From Dysidea avara (Eukaryota > Porifera > Demospongiae > Dictyoceratida > Dysideidae), in contig NC_089276.1 of assembly GCF_963678975.1 (NCBI RefSeq), positions 21,207,226-21,271,225 of the forward strand: a DNA stretch of 64,000 nucleotides, in the 5' to 3' direction. A program made the translations under genes and the position numbers. Shown here one piece after another: positions 25,440-38,621 of this stretch (positions are counted from its first letter, which is position 1; each line of letters starts with the position of its first letter). The notes under the pieces are model-generated. The model ran no database searches. It saw only the letters and a list, made by a program, of their open reading frames with translations, and was not told where the DNA came from.

Positions 25440-26227
25440 GTAAGTTTGTAGAGAATTCTTAATGTTGTATATAATCTACTAAATCAAGTGTTTTTTCGAT
25501 GATATACATGTAATACTTGTGATCTTCATGGTATACTGCATTTATTTAGTTAAGCACTGCCCCTTGAATAGTAACCACCCTTGAGTAGTGCCACAGTCAG
25601 TTATAAAATAATTATTATGAGCTTAAACATCATTTTTGATTATCTAATATTCAAGTTCGATTAATTGCCCGATCAGTTAATAAATGCCACAGCATCTAAC
25701 CAAGCATATATGTATATGTCTAAACTCCAACACTTTTTTTACATAACTAAAAATGTTTTTTACCATTGTTACTATTTCACCAATCAAATATAAATAGAGC
25801 TGACAGAAGCTAGAGCTGACAGAAACATGTTAGAAGATAAGTGTGATTGATGCTACATGGGTTGTTGGAGATAGTGTGTTTTACTGTTTCACTATTCAGT
25901 AATATGAATCACTTACATATGTGAACTATGGAAATACACATGCAGTACTGCAGTACATTACATGCCACACTGAGCATCCTTGATCCTCAAATGTGTGAAT
26001 GTATGTACATTCCTAAGGACCATAATATGATCTTATATGATTACTTTATAGATTATTGGATCTTTGTGTTGGCAAGAGTATTATTTTTCTTTACACCATA
26101 CTGCAACATTTCTAGTCGTCACATTATTTTATTATGGAAAGAAATTGTTTTCATCAGCTTTGTTAATAAGCATTGTAAACAGTGGCATTATATCTATGTA
26201 CTTTAATGTACCTGTGATTTCCTTTAG
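25440..26227 (+). other. intron 4
   Basis: Starts GTAAGT and ends TTTCCTTTAG. AT-rich; no repeat class or exon recognised. Confidence 0.6.
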
Positions 26228-26401
26228 CTGCAAGTTGTCCAGATGGAATGATATTCCAACAGTGTGGCTCATTCTGTCCTAAGACATGTGAAGAGATGGA
26301 CTCTGATGAACTTTGTGAGGGAAGATGTGCTGAAGGTTGTTTCTGTCCTCCTGGTCAGTATCTACTTGATGGAAGATGTGTGGATGCTGAAATTTGCACA
26401 G
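26228..26401 (+). CDS. exon 5: TIL domain 1
   Basis: 58 codons, phase 1 at both ends, between TTTCCTTTAG and ACAG|GTAATT. Trypsin-inhibitor-like Cys-rich module in the usual place after C8: SCPDGMIFQQCGSFCPKTC, then GRCAEGCFCPPGQYLLDGRC and ICT. All ten expected Cys are visible. In vWD-C8-TIL proteins this module caps each repeat and is structural rather than inhibitory. Confidence 0.94.
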
Positions 26402-27164
26402 GTAATTTTAGTTAATGGCTATTGAATTAAATTGCACTGAGTGAGCAACAGCAGTAGCAGCAGCACATATTAATGGACTTCTGTACAGTATCAAGCAGCC
26501 ATGCTGATTTTATAGAATTGCATATGCATGTTCCACACCCAAGCTTTTGCGTGTGTATACACTGCTCAAGGAAAGAACAATAACTACACCAACTGGGTAT
26601 CAAACCTAGAGATTTTCAATTACTAAGCTAACGCTCTTTTGATTTGGCTATGCTGCCTAGATTCTGGGTTTACTACCCAGTTTTGAAAAGTTTGGTGTTG
26701 TTGTTGTTTCCTTGAGCAAAAAAAATATTCATGGTGGCTCTACCCAGCTGTAAATGGGTACCTGGTGGCCTAGTATCAAGCATCCCACCCAGCTGTAACA
26801 TCAATGGGTACCTGCATGGTGTTAACTAGGGGAAGAAAATGCCTGTCTTACTTAGTGGTTTTGGTAGAACTTTGGGTTCTGTGGTTTCTCTCCATCAAAC
26901 CTGGACAGTTATCCAATGGGAGATACTAGGTCCTGCCTCAGGTGGATTTGCCTGCATAAGACTCAAGTGTACATCCCTGACTGGTACACAAGCATCCCAG
27001 TGCTGGTTCACTGAGCAGAATTAGCTGTGTTTCATATGACTGTTGGAGGCTGTGCTTACATGTGTGAATGTGTGTGTGGGGGGAGGGGTGTATGTGCATG
27101 CATTATGCAAACCACTAATATTTCTTATATTATAATAATTACTATTATGTTATTTTGTTATTAG
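26402..27164 (+). other. intron 5 with SINE-like sequence
   Basis: About 26565-26610 and 26668-26725 form an inverted pair around a minus-strand tRNA-like head whose B-box reads GGTTTGATACC. Downstream, CCCAGCTGTAAATGGGTACC (about 26746-26770) is a motif common in invertebrate SINEs and is partly repeated at about 26787-26815. The intron ends with a TA-rich stretch and TTGTTATTAG. Confidence 0.6.
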
Positions 27165-28101
27165 CATGTGAGCTCAATGGAGTAACTGTACTTGATGGCC
27201 AGCAGATACAACCAAATTGCTCCAGCAAGTGTACATGTCAACGTGGAACATTTGTATGTGAAGCACAAACTTGCTTACTTGATGGACCTACCTGTGTTAT
27301 TGCTGGTGATCCTCACTATCAGACTTACGATCTTCGCTACTTTGATTTCCAAGGAGATTGTGAATATACAGTATCTAAGCCATGTAGCAGTAATGAGTTT
27401 GATATTTCTGTTCGAAATGAAGCACACAATGATAGAGTATCATGTGCTGATCAAGTGACTGTTACTGGTGGAGGTCTCACAATAGTACTAGGCAGAGGTA
27501 ATGGAGGAACGATCACCATTGATGGTGCACTACAGGCTAACGAAGGTGATGGTATAATTAGGGAAAACAGCGAGGTGCAAGTTCTACGAACTGGAGGACA
27601 TCCTAATGTATTATTCCCAACACATGGAGTTAGAGTGTCTTTTGATGGACTATATCGAGTTGAAGTAACTGTATCTACAAAATGGAGAGGCCAGCTTTGT
27701 GGACTATGTGGTAACTACAATGGTAATGATGCAGATGACAACCAGAGCCCAGGTGGAATGGCACGGTGGAATGGCACTCGGAACCATTGATTTTGCTAAC
27801 AGTTGGATTGTTGGTAACTCAGCTGGTTGCAATGCGCCTGATACTGATGTAAGATGAATCTGTCCAAGTACACTTCGAGTTGGAGTAGCTCGTGCATGTG
27901 GTGTATTTACTGGTGACTTCTTTAGTGTTTGCAATGCCTTGGTGGATCCTACATCTTATCAATCGAATTGTATTTTTGATACATGTGGCTGTAATGAAGA
28001 AGATCGAAAGGAATGTTATTGTGAGAGTTTGGCTGCTTATGCTGCTGCATGTGCTGCTAAAGGAGTACCCTTGCCAGACTGGAGAGCAAAATATCGCTGC
28101 C
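27165..28101 (+). pseudogene. exon 6: vWD2 and C8 with frameshift and stop
   Basis: Exon of the same kind as 24531-25439 and 36513-37442, with good splice sites (TTATTAG and TGCC|GTAAGT). Linker, GDPHYQTYDLRYFDFQGDC and LCGLCGNYNGN are intact. At 27752-27777 the 13 bases GGTGGAATGGCAC occur twice in direct tandem, shifting the frame by one and giving a stop at 27787-27789. In the other frame the homology goes on (TIDFANSW) but meets TGA at 27855-27857 before a recognisable C8 (FSVCNALVDP, CIFDTCGC, AAYAAACAAKG). Exon length is 937 rather than a phase-preserving length, consistent with the 13-bp gain. Either the module is dead and skipped, or the assembled allele is defective. Confidence 0.88.
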
Positions 28102-28232
28102 GTAAGTATGCATATTACAGCAATAAATAATGGTCTATATTAATGTTAGTGGAACTCTTGAACAATATAAATTTATTACCTATTAGCACCATTACAAGGC
28201 ATCATTAGTTTTACAAGGCATAATTATACAAG

Positions 28233-28518
28233 TACACAAAAAATTGGGAATTTTCAACTAGAGTAGGGACCATACCACATCAATGAAAAGTACTGAAACA
28301 AGTTGGAGTAGTGCATGATTTTAAATCACAGTAAAACAATAAGAAGTATTATATCCCTACTGTGCTCAAGATACCATAACGGAAATGCATAGTAGGGATA
28401 TAACACTTCTTATTATTTCACTGTGATTATTATCATGCACTACTCCAACTTGTTTCAGTGCTTCTTATTGATGTGCTATGGTCCCTACTCTAGTTGAAAA
28501 TTCCAATTTTTTGTGTAC
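28233..28518. mobile_element. foldback MITE, copy 1
   Basis: Long arms pair over nearly the whole element: left TACACAAAAAATTGGGAATT, right AATTCCAATTTTTTGTGTA, and inside them ACTAGAGTAGGGACCAT with ATGGTCCCTACTCTAGT. A second copy lies at 38374-38621 in the same gene. Confidence 0.88.
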
Positions 28519-28553
28519 GTATTTAACTTTTTTTTGTAAACAATTATTATGAC

Positions 28554-29290
28554 TGGTGAGCCCATGCATACTGCATCAAAAGAAAGAAATGGTGCCATGC
28601 ACCACAAGCCCCAGCTATATCAATTATCATCTGAAAAGTGAAGTGTCCATTGCGCTTCGTTGTCAGCTATGTTCAACCCGTTACACAACATTACGAATCA
28701 AGAACTGTTTGAAACGCACCTCTACAATCCACACATACCAAAATAGAAAAATGATTTCACACGCCCCAGTTATATCAATTACAGTATCATCTGGAAAGTG
28801 AGGTAGCTACTATGAAAAATACGGACGATTTTCATTACAAAGGGAAACCATCATCACATGCTACTGCCAAATCGACACTTTTCGCTGTCAACAAAGATGA
28901 ATGGGACACAAAGGAGGACACTGGTAAGTCCATGAAGAATGCATTTTATGTACTGTGGTATGCCAAAAGGCACCTCTCGGGCCAAAGCGATGCCGAACAG
29001 TGAAAAAATCAAGCCCATAGCCTTAGCCATTATCAAGTTACGCTTGTATGAAGGCATCAGTATGTTACTCAGTCAGTTACTCAGTCAATCAGTCAGTCAC
29101 TAGAATTTCATTTTTTTTTTAAATTCCGTAGCAACTTGTTGAAAGCATTTCGGGTTGATCTTAAGGCTTGTTTGGGCTTAGTTTTGCCTAACCAATACTG
29201 CCTCATTGCCATCTAGGAAACGTGAGGCTGGTTTTTGGGCAATGTTTTTTCATGGACCACGTCTACCTCTTTGTGGTCCCTACTATATAC
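28554..29290 (+). repeat. dispersed repeat, unclassified
   Basis: About 0.7 kb that recurs inverted at about 37590-38340 and, more diverged, at about 11480-11870 (same strand) and 55520-56120 (inverted). Shared landmarks are CAGCTATGTTCAACCCG, GACACAAAGGAGGACA and AGATCAACCCGAAATG. Short ORFs in it are not conserved between copies. Probably a non-autonomous transposon. Confidence 0.7.
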
Positions 29291-31046
29291 AGGGGCATAC
29301 TGAGGGGGGTTTCCAGGGGGTTTCAGGAAACTCCTTTGGATTTTACACACTACCTGAAACATTAAGAAATTAAAACTTCAGGTTTCCAGAATCTGGAATC
29401 CATCATGGAACAGGATACATTTTGAACTTTTATCTTAGTTAAATAATAGTTTCTCACCTGATAGCAACACTTATAGCTTATGATTTTGGTGAAAAGATCG
29501 AGATACTCTAATAGAGCAGTCAGGCAATATAAACTACTCTAATATAATAGTCACTTAGCTGTTGTGGAAACCCCTTTTCAAAATTCCTGCGTACGCCCCT
29601 GATATAGTACTATCGTACTGTATGATAACAATGACACAATATATTAGAAAAGCAATTACTCAGTATGTGTAGGGTTGCATGAGTTATTAAGCTAATTTAC
29701 AGCTGTTGCAATTAATTTTGCAAAAGAAATGTAAGCACATGATAAAAAAAGCATTGGCCTGTATAATTGTAATACTGTATACTAACAGACTGTTATAACC
29801 ACCCCATACAATTTAGTTTCTTTAACTTGTCATTGTTAAGTTGAAGGAGGTAAGGTCCATCTCTGACAATACAGAATAAATTTTCCTATGAGTTATGTGG
29901 ATATTTTAACAGTAAAAATTATTTTACGATTTCGTATGCATATGATATCAGGCACTTTGACTTGTGTTTTTTGGAGCAAAAATGCACAATTATTATATCA
30001 TCAACTTCCTACCCTCCTTTGTGTCCTATTTATTTTTGCCTCTAGTGAAAAGGTGTTAAAGTAGTTGGATGGCCTTGTGTGGTGATATAATTATGGAATA
30101 AAACAAAGTAATTTTTAGTGATATGCCTCCATATGTGTTCAAAGTGAGGGGATTGATTGTGAATGAGCATACCATAGTGTTCTCTATACTGTAACAAATA
30201 GAACATATGTAGCTGATATGTAGCTGACAACTAAGTAAAATGTCTACTAAAGCTTGTCAGTATCTAGTATTTGAGCAGCATACATATAATTATTGTTATA
30301 CAATTCACAGCCTATTGATACAAATGCCTGGTACTATTATTTTCTTGATGTGTTATATACACTCCCTGTACATATTTGGTTATGTTACAAAAACTCAACA
30401 AACAAATGTGAGGAAATTATAGTCAACATAAAAAATGATACACGTTGATATTGTGCTACTTCTTATAGTTAATCCAGATGCCTAACAATTATTAACATGC
30501 AATTGAATAAGCATTGATCATGTGAAATTCAGAACAAACAACTAAACACAATTACACAAGGATTCACATAGGTCAGCTGTTTTTCTCTTATCCTGCATAC
30601 TTAAACAAGACTCTTTGACTTAGTGCAAAACTCACTAAAGTGACACCTTAGCCTGAAAACCAGGCCCATAGTACCAGCATTAGTTATTGCTAAGTTGTGC
30701 CTGTCTGACTGACTGCATTAGCTGGTGAGTCATAAAATTGTAATAATAATTTTTAAAAATTCATAGCAACTTCTCAGAACATTGAGGACAAGTCAATTTG
30801 AGGTAATGTTTGAGTGTGAATATTCCTGCCAAGACATTGTGAACTTAGTATGAGACTAGTTTCTGGTCTATACAGTGTATTTTGAAGGGAAACAAAAACC
30901 TCCATAATTCCTACTGTTTTAAGTATATACTGTGTACAATATGTCTATCATGCAGCACTTTAGCATCATTTCAACTATTTGTCACTTTTTACATTGATAC
31001 ATGTATTTGAATTGTGTGGATAATAACTGTTATTGTTCTATTGTAG

Positions 31047-31200
31047 CTGTGACATGTCCAGCTAATATGGTATACCAGCAGTGTGGTTCTATCTATCCTC
31101 GGTAGACCAAGAATTAGTGGATGTGCTCAAGGTTGCTTCTGTCCTGTTGGACTAGTTGTTGATGACAATGGAAGATGTGTTGAACCAACAACCTGCCCTG
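31047..31200 (+). pseudogene. exon 7: damaged TIL domain 2
   Basis: Starts as a normal TIL exon after CTATTGTAG (TCPANMVYQQCGS), but the next conserved Cys is replaced (IYP where the other copies have a C-P pair) and TAG stops the frame at 31103-31105. The second half, GCAQGCFCPVGLVV and CVEPTTC, is intact in another frame and ends with a donor at G|GTTAGT. The exon is 154 bp, against 174 and 171 for the other two TIL exons, so roughly 20 bases are missing. It directly follows the damaged vWD2 exon, so the entire second repeat unit appears to be decaying. Confidence 0.85.
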
Positions 31201-32347
<1,147 letters not shown>

Positions 32348-32512
32348 ATCTTTGTTCACCACTTACTGCTCCTGGAAATGGAATGGTCGACTGCTCAAGT
32401 GAAGGCACCTGTGTTTTCACATGTAACACTGGTTTTACACTTAGTGGTAGTGCTGTTAGAAGATGTCAAGAAGATGGAACATATACTGGGACTCAGCCTA
32501 CATGCATACAAG
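32348..32512 (+). CDS. exon 8: sushi 1
   Basis: 55 codons, phase 1 at both ends, TTTCACTCCAG to ACAAG|GTATGT. Sushi/CCP module: LCSPLTAPGNGMVDC, CVFTCNTGFTLSG, RRCQEDG, PTC. It has six Cys (the usual four plus a pair framing the loop), like the other sushi exons of this gene. The core Trp near the C-terminus is Tyr here (GTYTG). Interposed between the damaged TIL2 and vWD3. Confidence 0.9.
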
Positions 32513-32799
32513 GTATGTTATATAATGTTGCAGAAAAATTGAGTTTGTGTACATATTAATTTTAATAGAAGAGTTTATGTTGCTAAATCAGGTTAGGGAA
32601 ACTGCATTTTAATATAATGACTCAGCTTGCATGATGTAAGAACTACTTTTAACATGACGATTGTATGATTTATTGATTGAAAAGGTATACACAATTCAAA
32701 TATGCATTATTTCCTACACTCCACACTGAGCTTTTAGTGGGGTTTTACACACAAAAGCTACAAGAAAACTAATAAATTGAAATCATCATGTTTAAGTTT

Positions 32800-33440
32800 G
32801 TCCTGTAGCTTGTAGTCTAGGGCCACTGTGGATTTTCAATTCATCTTTTACCATCTTGGTGTGCTGTGACTGACATACTTGTACCAGTGGAGTGGGGGCT
32901 ACTTCTTAACTTGTTTATGATGTGGAGAATCGGTTAATGAAGCGATAATTGTGGACCAATGTATTACTGTGTTGGGTGCAGATGTGATACTGACAGTGTG
33001 GTCCCACACTTGTGACCATGTCATATATTTTGTCCTTTGGTTTTATAGTGCTATGTTAGATCGAATTCAGATGCTTGAAAGTGTATAGGCTGTTTGGCTT
33101 TAATGTTTGGCCGCAACTTGCTGAGTTATTATCGCAGCTGTTTTCATCCTTTGTGATGCTTCGTTGCCACTCTAGAGTAAATTAATGGCGGTTGGCTGCA
33201 GGTTGTTAGGCCATATAATTTCTGTTCTGGTGATAACCCATCTTTCCTCAATAGTGCATTCCTGTAATGCAGTCGGTCTTTGCACATAGTTCTAGGTATC
33301 TGCCACCCTATGTGGAATGAATCAGCTTCTTCATCAATTTTACTGCAGATTCTGCTCTCCCATTACTCTGGGGATAGTGTGGGGTGGTACCTTATCCAGT
33401 ACCTCTAATCGGCACCAGGGAATCTGTCAAGTAGTTAAAA
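32800..33440 (-). mobile_element. Ty3/gypsy integrase fragment, degenerate
   Basis: On the minus strand the translation around 33345-33390 reads HYPQSNGRAESAVKLMKK, the conserved C-terminal part of the integrase core of Ty3/gypsy retroelements (the E of N-G-R-A-E is the third catalytic acid). Further 3' (lower coordinates) the spacer and WQRSITKDE-like residues continue but with stops and frameshifts. No LTRs found nearby. Dead fragment. Confidence 0.82.
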
Positions 33441-33990
33441 GGATCTGCTGAATTGGTTTTCATGTCTCCAGTTGTTATAACTGCTTGTGGCACCATGTTA
33501 GAACTACTGTTATTTATTTACTGCGAAAGACATACACAATTGAAATATACATCATTTTGTGCACATGATTCTTTGCAAATTATTAATAACTTATGGTATA
33601 GATGTAAGTTTACACTCATGTGCAAGTGGCAATTAATGCAGCCACTCAATACAAATTGGAACTCAATGTTTACGAGGCTGTAAGTGTTTTCCAGCAATGC
33701 ATCACTTTATGAGTGTGTTGCAGTTATCAAGTATTATTGGTGGTACTATAAGTATGTGCATAATTATATGGACAACAAAAGCCTAGTTTCCACTACTGCA
33801 CCTCCAATTTCACAAAGCGTTGTATGTTGGATAAATTGGCAACAGATTACAGTCCCACAACCGATATAATCTGCTGTAGGTGTTACTAAAAAGGATTGAT
33901 TCAACTTCTTTGATTTTGTGCTGTGCTTGTGATTATTGGAGCTAGTTACTAGCAACAGATTTTCCTTCATAAAACCATAAATAATACATG

Positions 33991-34650
33991 ATATGTGACT
34001 GGATTTTGGAAAAACAATCCAAATCGCACATTAGAAGTTTCGAGATAAACGGTTTTAAAGAATTGAAGCCAGCATAACTCTCCAAAGATAGCAAGCACGC
34101 GTATGAAATTTACACAAATGATGCATCAATCTGTTACCTTTCAAGCCACTTCCAGTACTTGTAGCTGCTTGTACAGTTTCCCGCCAAATAAGATAGAAAA
34201 TCTGAGCAGTTGGACGAGCGAAGTAGTATCACGAGTGCTCACAAAGGGGTGGAGGCTGGGGGGTGGCGGGGAGGGCAAAAGATAGATAGGTCTCAAAATG
34301 GAGGCAGACCACGATTGGAGTCCAGACACGAGATTACAGGGCTGTGCTGACTCCTTAGTGGCTGATATGTAGCAAAATCTACAGAGAACACGTCTGGCCA
34401 ACATTATAAGGCTGTCCACCAGTAAACCACTGATTCTTGCCAAGCCAGGTCCTTCACAAGGCCTGAAACCGCCATTTGGGCACTCCACACCACCCAGAAA
34501 AGACGTCTATTAAAACCAGCCTCGTGTAGTTTGAGTAGTGCTGAGGGTCAAAACTTGTAGTACGATAGTGTAGCTATCCACTGGTGGTGTTAGTTTCATT
34601 TTGCCTGATGTGCGATGTGGTTCGGTTCTGTAAAATCTGGTCACATATAT
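33991..34650. mobile_element. TIR element related to that at 47023
   Basis: Left end ATATGTGACTGGATTTT, right end AAAATCTGGTCACATAT: inverted and nearly identical. The ends resemble the ATGTGACC..GATCTTGG termini at 47023-47652. A 115-codon minus-strand ORF within it (34141-34488) has no recognisable motif. Confidence 0.62.
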
Positions 34651-35163
34651 GGATATTCCTGTATTAAGTACATATTTACAGAGTGATGTCATGAGTCACC
34701 CTCATTTGATGGTGCAAAAAGTTTATGGCCTCCAAAAGTTGAACATTTTTTAACCTAAAAATTGGTGTTTGTTGTTTACAGTTGGGTTTGTTACCACCTA
34801 CACTAATTGGAGGCTGGACAGGTAGGGATGCTGGCAAGTAGCATAATAAAAGTCAAGTTTTAAAAATATGCTGATTCATAGTAATTGTGAAAAAATTCCT
34901 GAAAGTGCAGTGTTGTTTCTTTGCTATTTTTACACCACTTGTAGCAGGTAGAGTGTAACTAATCAACTAACTAACTTGATATTTACTATTTTGTTGTACA
35001 TATCCACTGTTTTGGTAAAACGACAGAAAAACAGACACCACTTTGTGCAATTGATTAGGTCAGTGAACATGACTTTGGCTTAAGAATTATTTCAGTGTAT
35101 TGCTTTGAAGGTGATGCAAAGTTGGCTAATTGTACTGCTGCTGAAATATTTGCTGATGTGTAC

Positions 35164-35690
35164 TAGGGGTGCAACATTATATTGATATATCGATATATTG
35201 TAATACTTTCTATCAAAATACAATAAAATGTGTGTGATGAAACATATTGATATATTGCATATTTTAATATATTAATATATTGCATAATATTGCAGGGTTG
35301 TAATTGACTGTGGCTTGTGAATAATTAGCCTATTCAGCTGCCACCCTCCTGGAGGGTGGGAATCAAAGCCACCAGAATGTAATTGTTGATGTTTTAGAAG
35401 CCACATATCCGAAAAAAATAGTACTGGTTGTAGTACTGCCTACTTGTACTGTAATACCTATTTAATTACTGTTGGCCATTATAAGCAGCTTTTGACTGGT
35501 GGGTATATACCACATGACACTAATGCTATCTGCTGTATCTTATGAAGCTTAAATCCATGAGTTATTTACACAAGTATAGCACTTTAACATCACCAAAGGC
35601 CCTAATCCAAATATTGCAATACAGCAATATATTGCAATATTTTTTAAGGCAATACGCAATATGGTATTTACCCGTATTGTTGCATCCCTA
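35164..35690. mobile_element. hAT-like non-autonomous element
   Basis: Ends TAGGGGTGCAACA and TGTTGCATCCCTA are inverted. It is flanked by ATGTGTAC (35156-35163) and ATGTGTAT (35691-35698), an 8-bp target duplication with one change, as made by hAT transposases. The interior is AT-rich (ATATTGATATAT) without a transposase. Confidence 0.85.
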
Positions 35691-36512
35691 ATGTGTATCT
35701 GCTAATGTCCACCTGTCGCAAATGATATTCCCCCCACGTCCACAGACATGGTGTTGTCTTGTTCAGTACACAGTGCAACATACTAAACAAGGAATGTCCA
35801 CACCATCAGACAAGACAGAGAATTTAAATCAAACAGCCTGTCAGTACATTTCAACATATTTCTTAGTGTATTGGCACACTGCAATTAGGATAGTTAAATA
35901 ATTTAATGGGAATTTCCAACCCATTCGGAATGCACATATTATCTGTGTTTTAAGCTAACAACTGCTTTTTGAGTGGGATACTGGTGATGAGTAAACCAGC
36001 TGAACTCAACAAATGTAGGCAAATATTCAATCTGAGGGTCCAGAAAATTGTGAGTTGGAATTAAGTTCTGAGCAGTACCACCTCTGAGCAGTACCACATC
36101 TGAGCAGTACACATCTGAGCAGTACTGCATACTAGCCCATCTTGCATGTACCTTCTTTGTTACTATGGATAAAAAATAATATAACATTCTTTGAGCTTTC
36201 TGTCTTTATTTCCCACCAGATCCATATATTAGAAGTGTATGGTAGTTATTGCCTGAACTACAACTACATTATAGTCCATGAGATGTAGATGTTGAACTCA
36301 AAGATAGTTGTCAAAACACAGTATCAGATCCCAGCTACATTACTGAAGTCAGAAGCCTTAGTGGGACATAAGCTGGTTAAATCAAAATAACATGCAGTAA
36401 TACATCTGAGTTATTGACACTTGTTTATGGTGTAACCTCGGACTTGTGTCAATAACTAAGATGTTCTATTCCTATTGCACAATATGTATTACATGTTTTT
36501 CTTGCTAATTAG

Positions 36513-37442
36513 GATGTACTCACAATGGAGGAACAGTTGAAGAAGGACAACAAATCCAACCAGATTGTTCTATGAGGTGTACATGTCTTGGTGGAAACCT
36601 TCAGTGTGAACCACAAGAATGTCCAATTGATGGTCCAACCTGCTATGCTGTTGGTGATCCTCATTACAGAACATTTGATAGCCACTTTTATAACTTTCAA
36701 GGAGGATGTAGTTATGTTTTAGCTCAACCATGTGATAGTGATGACTTTTCTGTGATTGCTAGAAATCTAGCACACAATGAAAGAGTGTCTTGTGTTGACC
36801 AGGTGACAATTTCAGTTCCTCGTGAGAACAACTTTACAGTGGTACTTGGAAGAGGCGTAGGAGGAACTGTGACCATCAATGGTGATTTACAGACACATAC
36901 TGGTGATGGAGAAATTTATGCTACAAGAGATGTTCGGGTACTTCAAATTGGAAATAACCTTCATGTAATCTTACCAACAATTGGTGTCAGAATATTCTGG
37001 AATGGACGGTCACGTGTTGAAGTTACTGTCTCAAAACAATGGGCAAACAGAGTGTGTGGAATGTGTGGAGACTACAATGGTAATGCCGCTGATGACTTTC
37101 AGGATCCAGATGGCAATGCATTGGCTACTCCAAATGAATTTGGTGAAAGTTGGGAGACTGATGACACCAGGCTATTTTGCACGCCTACTGTAGAAGCAAT
37201 GTGTTCTCCTGAAGATGGAGCGCGAGCAAGAGAAAGATGTGCTGGAATGAAGTCAGCAGTTTTTAGTGCTTGCAACAAAGTGGTTGACCCTACTACATAC
37301 ATAAACGACTGTGTTGTTGATGGATGTAATTGTGAAGAAGAAGATAGAGAAGAATGTTTCTGTGAAAGTTTTGCTGCTTATGCTTCTGCTTGTACTAGTG
37401 CTGGTGTTCCAGTGCCAGGATGGAGGAATCTACTTGACTGCC
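36513..37442 (+). CDS. exon 9: cysteine-rich linker, vWD3 and C8
   Basis: 310 codons, phase 1 at both ends, TTGCTAATTAG to TGCC|GTAAGT. Linker CTHNGGTVEEG ... CSMRCTC, then vWD from GDPHYRTFDSHFYNFQGGC through FTVVLGRGVGGTVTI and VILPTIGVRI to VCGMCGDYNGNAADDF, a spacer with FGESWETDD, then C8: AMCSPEDGARARERC, FSACNKVVDP, CVVDGCNCEEEDREECFC, AYASACTSAG, and LLDC. Complete and uninterrupted. It is much closer to the damaged exon at 27165 than to vWD1 (shared AHNERVSC / AHNDRVSC, LGRG.GGT and EEDR.EC.CES), suggesting vWD2 and vWD3 arose by a later duplication. Confidence 0.96.
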
Positions 37443-37589
37443 GTAAGTGTGCATATTGTTATATGTGTAGTTCCAGCTGCTATGTATATCATTGTAGGGC
37501 CTGTACTATGTACAATACTGTTGCTATTTACTTTATGTGTATACATATTATGTGTATGTATCACACAGTACAATAGTATTGTATAGTAG

Positions 37590-38340
37590 GGACCACAAAG
37601 GAGTAGGCATGGCCCACAAATTAACATCACCCAAAAACCAGCCTCAATTTCTCTGACGACGATGAGGTAGTATTGGTTATGCAAAACTAAGCCTAAACAA
37701 GCCTTGAGATCAACCCGAAATGTTACAACAAGTTGCTACGGAATTTTATATTTAACGGAATTTTCTACTGACTGAGTAACCAACTGACTGACTGATGCCT
37801 TTAGACAAGTGTAACTCGACAACGGCTGGGGCTACGGGCTTGATTTTTTCACTGTTCAACGTTGCTTCGGCCTGAGAGGTGCCTTTTGGCATACCACAGT
37901 AGGTACAATGCATTTTTTCATGGACTTAAACAGTATCCCATTCATTTTTGCTGACAGCGAAAGTGTTGATTTGGTGGTAGCACGTGATGGCTTCCTTCGT
38001 AATGGAAATCATCTGTATTTTTCATGATGACTACTTTGATTGCAGAGGTACTTTTTGAACAGTTCTTGATTCGTACTGTTGTATAACAAGTTGAACATAG
38101 CCAACAATGAAGCGTAATGGATACTTCACTTTTCAGATGATAATTGTTATAACTGGGCCGCACGTGCACCATTTCTTTCTATGCATGTATTACAGAGGTG
38201 CTTTCAAACAGTTCTTGATTTGAAATACTGCATGACGGGTTGAACATAGCTGACAACGGATACTTCACTTTCCAGACAATAATTAATATAGCTGGGCGTG
38301 CAGCACCATTTCAGATCTGGTATGCATGGTTCACCAGTCA
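37590..38340 (-). repeat. dispersed repeat, inverted copy
   Basis: Reverse complement of the family at 28554-29290: it shows GTTGAACATAGC, TTCATTTTTGCTGACAGCG and TCAACCCGAAATGTT in matching order. A partial internal duplication near 38040-38280 repeats the GAACAGTTCTTGATT segment. Confidence 0.72.
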
Positions 38341-38373
38341 TAATAGTTATTTACAAAAAAGTTAACAAACAAG

Positions 38374-38621
38374 TACACAAAAAATTGGAATTTCCAGCTA
38401 GAGTAGGGACCATAGCACATTGATAAAAAGTACTGAAACAAGCTGGAGTAGTGCACGATATTAAATCACAGTAAGACAATAAGAAATGTTATATCCCTAC
38501 TGTGCTCCAAGATACCATAACAGAAATGCACAGTAGGAATATTACTCCAGCTTGTTTCAGTACTTTTTATCGATGTGCTATGGTTCCTACTCTAGTTGGA
38601 AATTCCAAATTGTTTTGTGTA
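38374..38621. mobile_element. foldback MITE, copy 2
   Basis: Same family and structure as 28233-28518 (TACACAAAAAATTGGAATTT at the left, complementary right arm, central CACAGTA... segment), slightly shortened. Inserted next to the dispersed repeat, as is copy 1. Confidence 0.86.

Larger units (their letters stand above)
28102..31046 (+). other. intron 6
   Basis: Contains a foldback MITE (28233-28518) and a dispersed repeat (28554-29290). At about 29500-29530 there are two ATACTCTAATAGAGCAGT-type dispersed motifs. The rest to 31046 shows no recognisable gene; short ORFs at 30042-30422 are incidental. Confidence 0.6.
32513..36512 (+). other. intron 8
   Basis: A 4 kb intron holding a Ty3/gypsy integrase fragment (32800-33440), a TIR element (33991-34650), a hAT-like element (35164-35690), a four-fold GAGCAGTAC repeat (about 36066-36126) and a small palindrome GTTATTGACAC / GTGTCAATAAC (about 36412-36458). 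Confidence 0.65.

Noticed and set aside
27747-27870. A short intron that would remove the frameshift and stop in exon 6
   Set aside because: GTGGAA could serve as a weak donor, but no convincing acceptor follows and the homologous exons at 24531 and 36513 have no intron there.
34141-34488. 115-codon minus-strand ORF
   Set aside because: Lies within a TIR element and resembles no transposase or host protein I know.
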